Shown piece after piece: positions 31,350 through 39,046 of a stretch of DNA of 64,000 nucleotides. Location of the stretch: NCBI GenBank assembly GCA_948579315.1, contig CAPAOL010000006.1, positions 31,629 to 95,628 on the forward strand. The letters run 5' to 3'. The stretch's first letter is position 1; each line of letters starts with the position of its first letter. The DNA comes from an uncultured Phocaeicola sp. Lineage in GTDB: Bacteria > Bacteroidota > Bacteroidia > Bacteroidales > Bacteroidaceae. The notes under the pieces were generated by a model, which was not told the DNA's origin, did not search any database, and saw only the letters and a list, made by a program, of their open reading frames with translations. The position numbers were made by a program, and so were the translations under genes.

Positions 31350-33623
31350 ATGAAACGTATTATATTAACTTACACACTTGCTTTTTCCCTTCTTGCCGTT
31401 TATGCGGGGGAAGGGGGAAGCCCTCCCCTAAAAAATACGGATAAAAGTCTTTTGATAGATTATGTGGATCCTTTTATCGGAACTACAAATTTCGGAACGA
31501 CCAATCCGGGAGCGATTTGCCCCAATGGTATGATGTCTGTGGTTCCTTTCAATGTGATGGGATCTTCCGAAAACACATACGATAAAGATGCCCGATGGTG
31601 GTCTACGCCTTATGAATATACAAATTGTTTCTTTACCGGATATGCTCATGTGAATTTGAGTGGAGTCGGTTGTCCGGAGTTAGGTTCTTTATTGTTGATG
31701 CCTACTACCGGAGAACTGAATGTGGATTATAAACAATATGGTAGCAAGTATAAGGATGAACAGGCCTCACCGGGCTATTATTCTAATTATCTGACTAAAT
31801 ATAATGTAAAAACAGAAGTTTCGGCTACTCTGCGTAGCGGTATTGCCCGGTTTACTTTCCCGAAAGGGAAAAGCCATATCCTGCTGAATCTGGGGGAAGG
31901 ATTAACGAATGAGAGTGGCGCCATGCTTCGTCGTGTAAGCGATTGTGAAGTGGAAGGGGTCAAACTACTTGGTACATTTTGTTATAATCCTCAAGCTGTA
32001 TTCCCTATTTATTTTGTAATGCGGGTTAAAAAGACACCTGCTGCAACCGGATATTGGAAGAAGCAACGTCCGATGACGGGTGTGGAAGCCGAATGGGATC
32101 CTGATCAAGGGAAGTATAAATTGTATACCCGTTACGGAAAAGAAATAGCAGGAGATGATATTGGTACCTATTTCTCCTTCGATACAGAAGAAGGAGAACA
32201 GGTAGAAGTGCAAATGGGAGTTTCTTTTGTGAGCATAGAAAATGCCCGACTGAATTTAGACTGTGAACAATCGGGAAAGGATTTCGAGCAAATCCATGCT
32301 GACGCACGCTCCAAATGGAATGACGATTTGTCACGTATAACTGTAGAAGGCGGAACAGATGCCCAAAAGACTGTGTTTTATACAGCGCTTTATCATTTGC
32401 TGATTCATCCTAATATTTTGCAGGATGTAAACGGAGAATATCCGGCAATGGAGAGTGATAAGATTCTGACAACCAAAGGTGATCGCTATACCGTATTTTC
32501 TCTTTGGGATACCTACCGCAATGTTCATCAATTGCTGACCTTGGTTTATCCGGAACGTCAGATGGAAATGGTGCGTACAATGCTCGATATGTATCGTGAA
32601 CATGGATGGTTGCCTAAATGGGAATTATATGGCAGAGAAACATTGACAATGGAAGGTGATCCGAGTATTCCGGTAATTGTAGATACCTGGATGAAAGGTT
32701 TGCGTGACTTTGATGTTGATTTGGCTTATGAGGCAATGTACAAATCTGCTACATTACCGGGAGCGGAAAACTTGATGCGCCCTGATAACGATGACTATAT
32801 GTCTAAAGGATACGTACCTCTTCGTGAACAGTATGACAATTCCGTTTCTCATGCATTGGAATATTATATTGCCGATTTTGCACTGTCTCGTTTGGCAGCT
32901 GCTTTAGGTAAAAAGAAAGATGCGGAGATGTTCTACAAACGTTCTTTAGGATACAAACATTATTATAGTAAAGAATTTGGTACTTTCCGTCCGATTCTCC
33001 CCGATGGAACATTTTATAGCCCGTTCAATCCGAGACAAGGAGAGAATTTCGAGCCGAATCCCGGTTTCCATGAAGGTAGTTCCTGGAATTATACGTTCTA
33101 TGTGCCACATGATGTATATGGCTTGGCGAAATTAATGGGGGGAAAGAAGCCTTTTATCGATAAACTACAAATGGTTTTTGACAAAGGACTTTACGACCCG
33201 GCAAATGAACCGGATATTGCCTATGCTCATTTATTCTCATACTTTAAAGGTGAAGAATGGCGTACACAGAAAGAGACGCAGCGTTTATTAGATAAGTATT
33301 TTACAACAACCCCTGATGGTATTCCAGGGAATGATGATACGGGAACGATGTCTTCCTGGGCTATTTTCAATATGATCGGTTTTTATCCCGATTGTCCCGG
33401 ACTGCCCGAATATACATTGACGACTCCAGTCTTTAATAAAGTAACGATCCGGTTAGATCCGAAATGGTATAAAGAGAACGAACTGGTGATTGAATCCAAT
33501 CGTACTCAACCAGGAACTTTATATATTGATAAGATACTATTGAATGGCAAGAAGTTCAATAAATATCATATCACACACGATGAACTTGTTCACGGCAAAT
33601 ATTTAAAGTTTGATTTGAAATAA
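31350..33623 (+). CDS. GH92 alpha-mannosidase
   Basis: 757 residues with a signal peptide (MKRIILTYTLAFSLLAVYAGEGG). GH92 features: the N-terminal YVDPFIGTTNFGTTNPGAICPNGMMSVVPFN, and the (alpha/alpha)6 core with TYRNVHQLLTLVYPERQMEMVRTMLDMYREHGWLPKWELYGRETLTMEGDPSIPVIVDTW, GFHEGSSWNYTF, and DDTGTMSSWAIFNMIGFYP near 661-679. These are calcium-dependent exo-acting inverting alpha-mannosidases. The periplasmic location fits cleavage of alpha-mannose from glycans, leaving a core that the phosphorylase can use. Seven bases follow the GH130 gene. Confidence 0.93.
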   Translation: MKRIILTYTLAFSLLAVYAGEGGSPPLKNTDKSLLIDYVDPFIGTTNFGTTNPGAICPNGMMSVVPFNVMGSSENTYDKDARWWSTPYEYTNCFFTGYAHVNLSGVGCPELGSLLLMPTTGELNVDYKQYGSKYKDEQASPGYYSNYLTKYNVKTEVSATLRSGIARFTFPKGKSHILLNLGEGLTNESGAMLRRVSDCEVEGVKLLGTFCYNPQAVFPIYFVMRVKKTPAATGYWKKQRPMTGVEAEWDPDQGKYKLYTRYGKEIAGDDIGTYFSFDTEEGEQVEVQMGVSFVSIENARLNLDCEQSGKDFEQIHADARSKWNDDLSRITVEGGTDAQKTVFYTALYHLLIHPNILQDVNGEYPAMESDKILTTKGDRYTVFSLWDTYRNVHQLLTLVYPERQMEMVRTMLDMYREHGWLPKWELYGRETLTMEGDPSIPVIVDTWMKGLRDFDVDLAYEAMYKSATLPGAENLMRPDNDDYMSKGYVPLREQYDNSVSHALEYYIADFALSRLAAALGKKKDAEMFYKRSLGYKHYYSKEFGTFRPILPDGTFYSPFNPRQGENFEPNPGFHEGSSWNYTFYVPHDVYGLAKLMGGKKPFIDKLQMVFDKGLYDPANEPDIAYAHLFSYFKGEEWRTQKETQRLLDKYFTTTPDGIPGNDDTGTMSSWAIFNMIGFYPDCPGLPEYTLTTPVFNKVTIRLDPKWYKENELVIESNRTQPGTLYIDKILLNGKKFNKYHITHDELVHGKYLKFDLK

Positions 33624-33660
33624 CACACAGTGTTTCATAGGTATCGTTTTTGGGTTGACA

Positions 33661-33698
33661 GGGCTGTCGGACTTCTTGTAGTCCCGCAGCCCATTTTT
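33661..33698 (+). terminator. Terminator after GH92 gene
   Basis: GGGCTGTCGGACT (33661-33673) pairs with AGTCCCGCAGCCC (33680-33692) apart from two bases, then a run of T. About 38 bases past the GH92 stop. Confidence 0.8.
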
Positions 33699-33816
33699 TT
33701 TACATTCGCTTCTGTGTTATTACTTCTTCGAAAATAGTGACGGTATATATGTCCGATATCCAGCAGTTATTTCGTGAAACCAATCGATTTATGCAAAATA
33801 AAAGAGACATTTTGCG

Positions 33817-33824
33817 TATATTTG
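33817..33824 (+). promoter_or_regulatory. -7 box pointing into repeat copy B
   Basis: TATATTTG (TAnnTTTG) five bases before an ATG at 33829. It points into the dispersed repeat at 33888, so the repeat may be transcribed. No -33 seen. Confidence 0.35.
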
Positions 33825-33828
33825 TCGC

Positions 33829-33921
33829 ATGAAAAAACAATGTATTCCTTTAACCTTCTACATACATGACAGAGGATGCCACATCCGACGGTTCAGTCCG
33901 GACGTGTTAAATCTGGGTTAA
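33829..33921 (+). CDS. Possible 30-residue peptide running into repeat copy B
   Basis: ATG at 33829 to TAA at 33919-33921: MKKQCIPLTFYIHDRGCHIR then the repeat-derived end. It follows a good -7 box, but is short and has no domain. It is probably the start of a gene cut by the repeat, or chance. Confidence 0.2.
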   Translation: MKKQCIPLTFYIHDRGCHIRRFSPDVLNLG

Positions 33922-34317
33922 CGAACGGATAAAAAAACAAAAAAAAATCTCCTTCCGGAGCCTTCCCCACGATTCCGTTTTTTTGTCTTTTCCCCGCTTA
34001 TCCGCTGCTTTTTCGTCACTTCTCCGTATCACCTCCGTATCAAGTCCGTTTCACCTCCGTTCTAAAAAGGAATAAATATTTACTTAATATCTGTCAAGGA
34101 ACGAAAATAAATGCTTTGTGAGGCGAGGGTGAAGCGGAATATGATGCCTTTTTGTTAAAAAACGCAAATGGGCAAACGATTCGTTGCGCTTTTCGAAATG
34201 CTGACAAACTCTTTTTAGTTGCGTTTGCATCCGTTAACAGAACGGGGCGTCTGCCGGAAAACTTTCTCCCGCCGGCGATTGTTGATAGCATTGAAGCATG
34301 ATTGCAGCATCGATTGT
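33888..34317. repeat. Dispersed ~420-bp repeat, copy B
   Basis: Same-orientation copy of 19591-20017, with the same landmarks (TCCGGACGT, AATAAATATTTACTTAATAT, AGAACGGGGCG, GCATTGAAGCATGATT) and scattered substitutions and small indels. It occupies most of the gap between the GH92 terminator and the SDR gene. No gene is recognised in it; a short minus-strand open frame (34094-34291) is shared with copy A in part. Confidence 0.85.
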
Positions 34318-34383
34318 GAAGACAAGAGTGGAAGTTACCCGAAACGTGTTAAAAGACTCTCTTAGCGATGACTTTACTTCAAA

Positions 34384-35271
34384 CTATCCTATATAAATCA
34401 TCTTTTTCGTCATCCCCCCGTCAATCGTGATGTTTTCTCCATTGATGAAGTCATTGTTTTCCTCGCAGAGATACAGACACATGCGGGCAATATCTTCCGG
34501 TTTGCCTACCCGCCGTGAAGGATGCTGTGAATGGTCTTCCGGTGGGAGTTGATCATAATCGTGAGTCTGTATCCATCCCGGAGCAATCGAGTTTACCGTG
34601 ATATTCCATTCAGATAAAGACAAAGCCAATGCATGAGTCAAAGAATAGATACCACCTTTTGATGCTGCATAACCTTCACTTCCCGCTTCACTCATCAGAT
34701 AACGCGTAGAGCAGATATTTATGATTCGGCCGTATGGGTTGGGAGAGGGCTGCCTTTTACGATGGATGGCAAGCAGACGGGAAGTGATGAATACAGGACG
34801 CAGGTTAATAGAAAGAATGTTGTCGAAATCTTCTACACTTGTCTCTGTGATGGAAGAAAATTTACTGATACCGACGTTGTTGACAATAACATCCATATCG
34901 TTCCATTCGGCAAGAATGGCTTGCATGCAACTTTCAAGCGCATTTTTATCACTTACGTCGACCTTACGGAATATAGCCCCGGTTGCCTTCGCAGTCTCCC
35001 GTCCCGATGTTTCGTTTATATCGCAAAAGGCAACTTGATTTCCAGCCAGGCAAAAAGCTTCTACTATTGCTTTGCCTATTCCTTCCGCTCCGCCTGTTAC
35101 AAATACCCTTCTTTTTGAGTCCTCCGTTTTTAAAATCGTTGAAGAGTGAGACTTCGATTCGGCCGGACGCACCGTTGTTAGTTTCTTCTTACCATATTTT
35201 TGTGCCTGTTTCCAAGCAGCTTTCCGGGCTTCGTATTGTTCCTGTTGTCTCTCTATATAATTATCTGCCAT
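34384..35271 (-). CDS. Short-chain dehydrogenase/reductase
   Basis: 295 residues. An unusual ~53-residue basic N-terminal extension (MADNYIERQQEQYEARKAAWKQ...) precedes a classic SDR: NAD(P)-binding TGGAEGIG (59-66), DINE after strand 2, NNVGISK, the catalytic Ser in ICST and YAASK (Tyr201, Lys205), then NSIAPGWIQTHDY, and GENITIDGGMTKK at the end. It oxidises or reduces an unidentified hydroxyl or ketone. It has its own box at 35292-35299. The N-terminal extension resembles a charged helix and is not part of the SDR fold. Confidence 0.87.
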   Translation of the reverse strand: MADNYIERQQEQYEARKAAWKQAQKYGKKKLTTVRPAESKSHSSTILKTEDSKRRVFVTGGAEGIGKAIVEAFCLAGNQVAFCDINETSGRETAKATGAIFRKVDVSDKNALESCMQAILAEWNDMDVIVNNVGISKFSSITETSVEDFDNILSINLRPVFITSRLLAIHRKRQPSPNPYGRIINICSTRYLMSEAGSEGYAASKGGIYSLTHALALSLSEWNITVNSIAPGWIQTHDYDQLPPEDHSQHPSRRVGKPEDIARMCLYLCEENNDFINGENITIDGGMTKKMIYIG

Positions 35272-35291
35272 TGTTCTTTTTTATTTATTGG

Positions 35292-35299
35292 CAAATGTA
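35292..35299 (-). promoter_or_regulatory. -7 box for the SDR gene
   Basis: Minus strand TACATTTG, 20 bases before the start codon at 35271. Confidence 0.5.
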
Positions 35300-35539
35300 A
35301 AGTATAAAATGGATAAATACAAGAATCGACTGTTCTTTTATCAGGCGGGATAACGGTTCATTCGGTCCACTTAGATTCGTTACTTCCCCGAAGGTCAGTG
35401 AATAAGGTATCGTATGGCGATATCTTATGCCGATTGGATGAACTCAAATAGAGTGGGCTGAAAATAAAACAAACAAGAATTATATAATAAATGTTTTTGT
35501 ATTTACTTGTGGTTGTATTAACATCAAAATTATAATTAT

Positions 35540-36748
35540 ATGGCAACCGTAAAAGTAAAATTCCGTCCTTCTTCTGTCCTAACAAAGGAAGGGACATTGT
35601 ATTATCAGATAACTCACGATAGAGTAGTAAGACAAATAAATACAGGTTATAAACTCTATCCAACAGAATGGCACAGCTTTACCTCCCAAATTGTTGTACC
35701 GCCAAATGCAGAAGAAAGCAGATACCATTATTTGTTAGCACTACAGAACAACCTAAAGAAAGAGACCGCCCGACTGGCAGAAATAATCGTCAGACTGAAT
35801 CGCACTGATAGCGCTTATACCGCCGATAGAATTGTAGAGTTATACAATCTACGGTCTGATAACGATAGTTTTTTATTATTTACCCGAAATCTCATAGTTC
35901 AATTAAAACAGATTGGTAAGATACGTACCGCCGAGACATACACATGCGCATTAAATAGTTTTATACGGTTTCAGGGAGAGACAGATCTTCTCTGGGAAGC
36001 GGTGGATTCTAATCTGATGATAGAATATGAAGTTTACTTGAAAGCAGAAGGAGTGTGTCCTAACACTTCCTCTTATTATATGCGTAGTCTGCGTGCGATA
36101 TATAATCGTGCTGTAGAAAAGGAACTTACCATACAACGTTATCCTTTCAAGCACGTTTACACAGGAATAGATAAAACAGTAAAACGGGCTGTACCTGTAA
36201 CAGTAATTCGCCAGATACGGAATCTGAATTTGGAGCACAATCCAATGTTGGATTATGCAAGAGATATTTTTATGTTTAGTTTTTATACACGTGGTATGTC
36301 ATTCGTTGACATGGCTTATCTGAAGAAAAAAGATTTGCATAACGGAATATTATCATACCGTCGACAGAAGACCAATCAACAACTTTTTATCAAATGGGAA
36401 AAACCTATGCAAGAAATCATAGACAAGTATGACACAACGGGAACACCTTATCTGTTACCTATTATCAAGGATGTCGGAAAAGATGAAAGACGACAATATA
36501 AAAATGCGTCACATTTAGTAAACTGCAAACTGAAAAAAATAGGAATCCAGTTAGGACTGACGATTCCACTGACTACTTATGTGGCTCGGCATGGATGGGC
36601 AAGTATTGCCAAAAGTAAGAATATACCGATTTCTACTATCAGCGAAGCGATGGGACACGATTCGGAAAATACCACAAGAATTTATCTGGCATCATTAAAT
36701 ACTTCGGTGATAGACAAAGCAAATAGCCTTATTATTAAGTCGATATAA
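35540..36748 (+). CDS. Tyrosine recombinase (site-specific integrase), stand-alone
   Basis: 402 residues. An N-terminal arm-binding-like domain (MATVKVKFRPSS...YYQITHDRVVRQINTGYKLYPTEWH), a core SAM-like domain (FTRNLIVQLKQIGKIRTAETYTCALNSFIRFQGE), and a catalytic domain with Arg251 in FYTRGMSFVDMAYL, TYVARHGWAS (Arg350, His351) and Tyr382 in RIYLASL. These are the tyrosine recombinase residues; box II has Tyr for the first His, seen in other Bacteroides integrases. No excisionase, relaxase or cargo genes adjoin it. It is followed by an inverted-repeat array (36848-36939), so it could act on local sites or be a remnant. Confidence 0.9.
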   Translation: MATVKVKFRPSSVLTKEGTLYYQITHDRVVRQINTGYKLYPTEWHSFTSQIVVPPNAEESRYHYLLALQNNLKKETARLAEIIVRLNRTDSAYTADRIVELYNLRSDNDSFLLFTRNLIVQLKQIGKIRTAETYTCALNSFIRFQGETDLLWEAVDSNLMIEYEVYLKAEGVCPNTSSYYMRSLRAIYNRAVEKELTIQRYPFKHVYTGIDKTVKRAVPVTVIRQIRNLNLEHNPMLDYARDIFMFSFYTRGMSFVDMAYLKKKDLHNGILSYRRQKTNQQLFIKWEKPMQEIIDKYDTTGTPYLLPIIKDVGKDERRQYKNASHLVNCKLKKIGIQLGLTIPLTTYVARHGWASIAKSKNIPISTISEAMGHDSENTTRIYLASLNTSVIDKANSLIIKSI

Positions 36749-36847
36749 GAAATATAGTTAACAAATAGGAACTGGCTAAGTTAACGGATAACTGGATCTA
36801 CTAATATATCCAGTAGGTATTGACAAGTCATTTAAGTGTAATACGTG

Positions 36848-36939
36848 ATTCGTTCCACATATATGGAACTAAAGGAAAACAATTGTAGAACTAAAGGGAA
36901 ACAGATGTGGAACTAAACATCAACCACTGTGGAACGAAT
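36848..36939. repeat. 92-bp segment with 12-bp terminal inverted repeats and 22-bp internal repeats
   Basis: ATTCGTTCCACA (36848-36859) and TGTGGAACGAAT (36928-36939) are perfect inverted repeats. Between them the unit GAACTAAA... recurs at 36866, 36888 and 36910 with a partial fourth at 36932, each 22 bases apart, with unconserved tails. It lies between the recombinase and the ECF sigma gene. Recombinase arm sites or regulator sites are the two readings I prefer. Confidence 0.75.
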
Positions 36940-36978
36940 TATTTCTTATGATTCAGTTTGTTAGTAATAGAAAGAAAA

Positions 36979-37080
36979 ATGAAAAAGAAATGGATGGAAG
37001 TGAAAGCAACAGAAGGGAAAGGCTATCTGACCATCAAAAGCCGTCGTCCACCCAAAGCAAATATCGGAACACCGGGTTAA
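36979..37080 (+). pseudogene. Possible 33-residue coding fragment
   Basis: ATG at 36979 to TAA at 37080: MKKKWMEVKATEGKGYLTIKSRRPPKANIGTPG. It has the composition of a protein fragment, possibly from a secreted enzyme, but no full domain. It may be a remnant of a gene lost near the recombinase. Confidence 0.25.
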
Positions 37081-37129
37081 TCAGGAACTTTTTTTTATTG
37101 GAATATGTGCCACCTTTTCTAAATTTTAC

Positions 37130-37137
37130 TACTTTTG
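37130..37137 (+). promoter_or_regulatory. -7 box for ECF sigma gene
   Basis: TACTTTTG, about 70 bases before the ATG at 37210. A TTG at 37098-37100 is too far to be a good -33. Confidence 0.45.
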
Positions 37138-37209
37138 TTTTGCGAAAGATGCTTAATTGTACTACACCTTTTATTCTTTTTGGAAAAACAATTAAACAAA
37201 ATCCAAGGA

Positions 37210-37830
37210 ATGTTAGATAAATCAGCGCAATACACGAATACAGATGACGAGAAGCTCTTTTCCTTCATAGAAAAAGGAGATAAAGGAGCTTTTACACAGG
37301 CTTATGACAGATATCATAAGCTGCTATATGTATTAGCTTACCGTTATTTAATGAATGCAGACATAGCAGAAGATGTAGTGCAACATGTCTTTGCCCGTTT
37401 ATGGGAATTTCGTTCAGAACTACGTGTGGGAATCAGCCTGAAGAACTATCTCTTCACGATGACGAAAAATCATGTCTTAAATCTGATTCGTAATGAGAAT
37501 AGCGCAATCAGCAAGAACTATGAAATAGCACAATCGACACCTGTCTACGAAGATAATCTGATAGAAAATCTGGAGAAGAAAGAATTGATGGCCTCTTTTT
37601 ATAAAGCGGTAGATATGCTTCCGCCGCAGAAACGCAGTATTTGTTTGATGAAAGTGAAAGAGGAACTAACGAATCAGGAAATAGCCGAACGGATGAATCT
37701 GTCTGTTAATACAGTCAAAACGCATTATACGGAAGCATTGAAAATGCTACGTATTCATTTAAGTAAAATGCTAATAATTGTTACTTTTGTCACACTAATG
37801 ACATATGTAAGTGTCCACTATTTAAGATAA
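37210..37830 (+). CDS. ECF-type RNA polymerase sigma factor
   Basis: 206 residues from the ATG at 37210, next to an AAGGA. Sigma region 2 (AFTQAYDRYHKLLYVLAYRYLMNADIAEDVVQHVFARLWEF) and region 4 (LPPQKRSICLMKVKEELTNQEIAERMNLSVNTVKTHYTEALKML) are both clear. An unusual hydrophobic tail (MLIIVTFVTLMTYVSVHYL) may anchor it to the membrane. It precedes a FecR anti-sigma gene by seven bases and then SusC/SusD, the standard ligand-responsive regulatory cascade. Confidence 0.92.
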   Translation: MLDKSAQYTNTDDEKLFSFIEKGDKGAFTQAYDRYHKLLYVLAYRYLMNADIAEDVVQHVFARLWEFRSELRVGISLKNYLFTMTKNHVLNLIRNENSAISKNYEIAQSTPVYEDNLIENLEKKELMASFYKAVDMLPPQKRSICLMKVKEELTNQEIAERMNLSVNTVKTHYTEALKMLRIHLSKMLIIVTFVTLMTYVSVHYLR

Positions 37831-37837
37831 AAAGAGA

Positions 37838-38830
37838 ATGAATCGACCCACTGATAAACAAATAGAAGAAGTGCTTGCCGGAATTGCTACGCCGGAAGAT
37901 GCAAAGTTTGTGGCGGAATGGTTTGCCACAGAAGAAGGGAACACTTACCTGGATGCTGTGATGACCCGGGAGGCAGAATGTTTAAATGCCGAAACGGCAG
38001 AAATATATGTGAACCATACTATACCTTCTGAAAAGATGTACTATCAGATCCAAAAGAACATATCACGCAAACAGATCAAACGTATCTGCTTCCGTGTGGC
38101 TGCAATCTTAATTCCTGTTATTTTCCTGATAGGTTTTTATATACAGCTCAATTCCCGGGTGGATTTATTCGGCACTACGGAGTATGAGGAAATTCGTGTT
38201 GCCAAAGGAGAGCGGATACAGATGATGTTTCAAGACGGGACACGAGTTTATATCAATTCAGATTCCTGGTTGAAGTATCCTAAAAAGTTCGGATTGAGTA
38301 AGCGGGAAGTTTTCCTGGTGGGAGAAGCCTATTTCGTGGTAGCCAAGAATAAAAAACGTCCGTTTATTGTTAATCTGAACGGTCCTTCCGTTCATGTACT
38401 GGGTACTTCTTTCGATGTACAAGCCTATCCGGAAAATAAAGATATTGTGATCTGTCTGGATGAAGGACATGTAAATCTGACTCTCTCCTCTGCAAAAGAA
38501 TACCCGTTACTGCCGGGCGAGAAACTGATATATAATAAAGAAAGTGACCAGTGCCGGATAATCAAAAACGATCATTCAAAGCAAGTCTCAATGTGGAAAG
38601 ACAATGTGATTTCTTTTAAAGATACTCCTCTGGCAGAAGTGGTCAAGGTTCTGAACCGCTGGTATAATGTAAACTTTAAGATAGAGGATGAGCAGGCATC
38701 GAAATATGTATATACGTTGACCTCGGATAATACGATACTGGAGAAGGTGCTTCAGGATTTGGAAAAGATTGCACCGGTAAAATTTGAATATGATGAAGTC
38801 CGGAAAGAAGTGACAGTCCGAATGAAATAG
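37838..38830 (+). CDS. FecR-type anti-sigma factor
   Basis: 330 residues. A cytoplasmic N-terminal part (~80 residues), one transmembrane helix (FRVAAILIPVIFLIGFYIQL, near 88-107), and periplasmic FecR domain (EIRVAKGERIQMMFQDGTRVYINSDSWLKYPKKF, REVFLVGEAYFVVAKNKKRPFIV, VHVLGTSFDVQAY). The C-terminal part (PLAEVVKVLNRWYNVNFKIED) is the Bacteroidetes FecR secretin-like end. It should hold the ECF sigma inactive until the TonB receptor N-terminal domain signals ligand binding. Confidence 0.92.
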   Translation: MNRPTDKQIEEVLAGIATPEDAKFVAEWFATEEGNTYLDAVMTREAECLNAETAEIYVNHTIPSEKMYYQIQKNISRKQIKRICFRVAAILIPVIFLIGFYIQLNSRVDLFGTTEYEEIRVAKGERIQMMFQDGTRVYINSDSWLKYPKKFGLSKREVFLVGEAYFVVAKNKKRPFIVNLNGPSVHVLGTSFDVQAYPENKDIVICLDEGHVNLTLSSAKEYPLLPGEKLIYNKESDQCRIIKNDHSKQVSMWKDNVISFKDTPLAEVVKVLNRWYNVNFKIEDEQASKYVYTLTSDNTILEKVLQDLEKIAPVKFEYDEVRKEVTVRMK

Positions 38831-38877
38831 GACGGAAAGAAGTAAGAATATACTGGATAGGATAATAGAATGAAGAC

Positions 38878-38904
38878 AGGCTGTGTATATACGCAGCCTT
38901 TACT
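38878..38904 (+). terminator. Weak hairpin after FecR gene
   Basis: AGGCTGTG/CGCAGCCT stem (38878-38899, one G-T pair) followed by a few T residues. It may reduce read-through from sigma/anti-sigma into susC. Confidence 0.4.
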
Positions 38905-38938
38905 GTTTTAGGATAAGAATATTATGAAATAAATTAGG

Positions 38939-39003
38939 TTTATGCAAAAAAACTCTTTTTTCTCTCACCCGCTTTTTTGACTTGTGTGTCTACTAAGCAT
39001 AAA
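38939..39003 (+). promoter_or_regulatory. Putative ECF-dependent promoter region of susC
   Basis: TTTATGC (38939-38945) and GCATAAA (38997-39003) are inverted repeats framing a T-rich stretch with CTTTTTTGACTTGTGTGTCTAC (38972-38993), unlike the TAnnTTTG pattern. This is the expected place for the sigma factor encoded upstream to act. Inference only. Confidence 0.35.
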
Positions 39004-39046
39004 TGAGATTTTAAATCTAAGTTTAACTTTAATCAAAGCAAGTAGT

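Larger units (their letters stand above)
36749..37209. other. Intergenic region between integrase and ECF sigma genes
   Basis: 461 bases. It holds an ACTGGAT/ATCCAGT hairpin (36791-36814), the 36848-36939 repeat array, a possible 33-residue fragment at 36979-37080 and the sigma-factor -7 box at 37130-37137. No clear gene otherwise. Confidence 0.5.

Noticed and set aside
36848..36939. Invertible promoter
   Set aside because: The inverted repeats are real, but no TAnnTTTG-type promoter is present in either orientation, so I report only a repeat-bounded segment.
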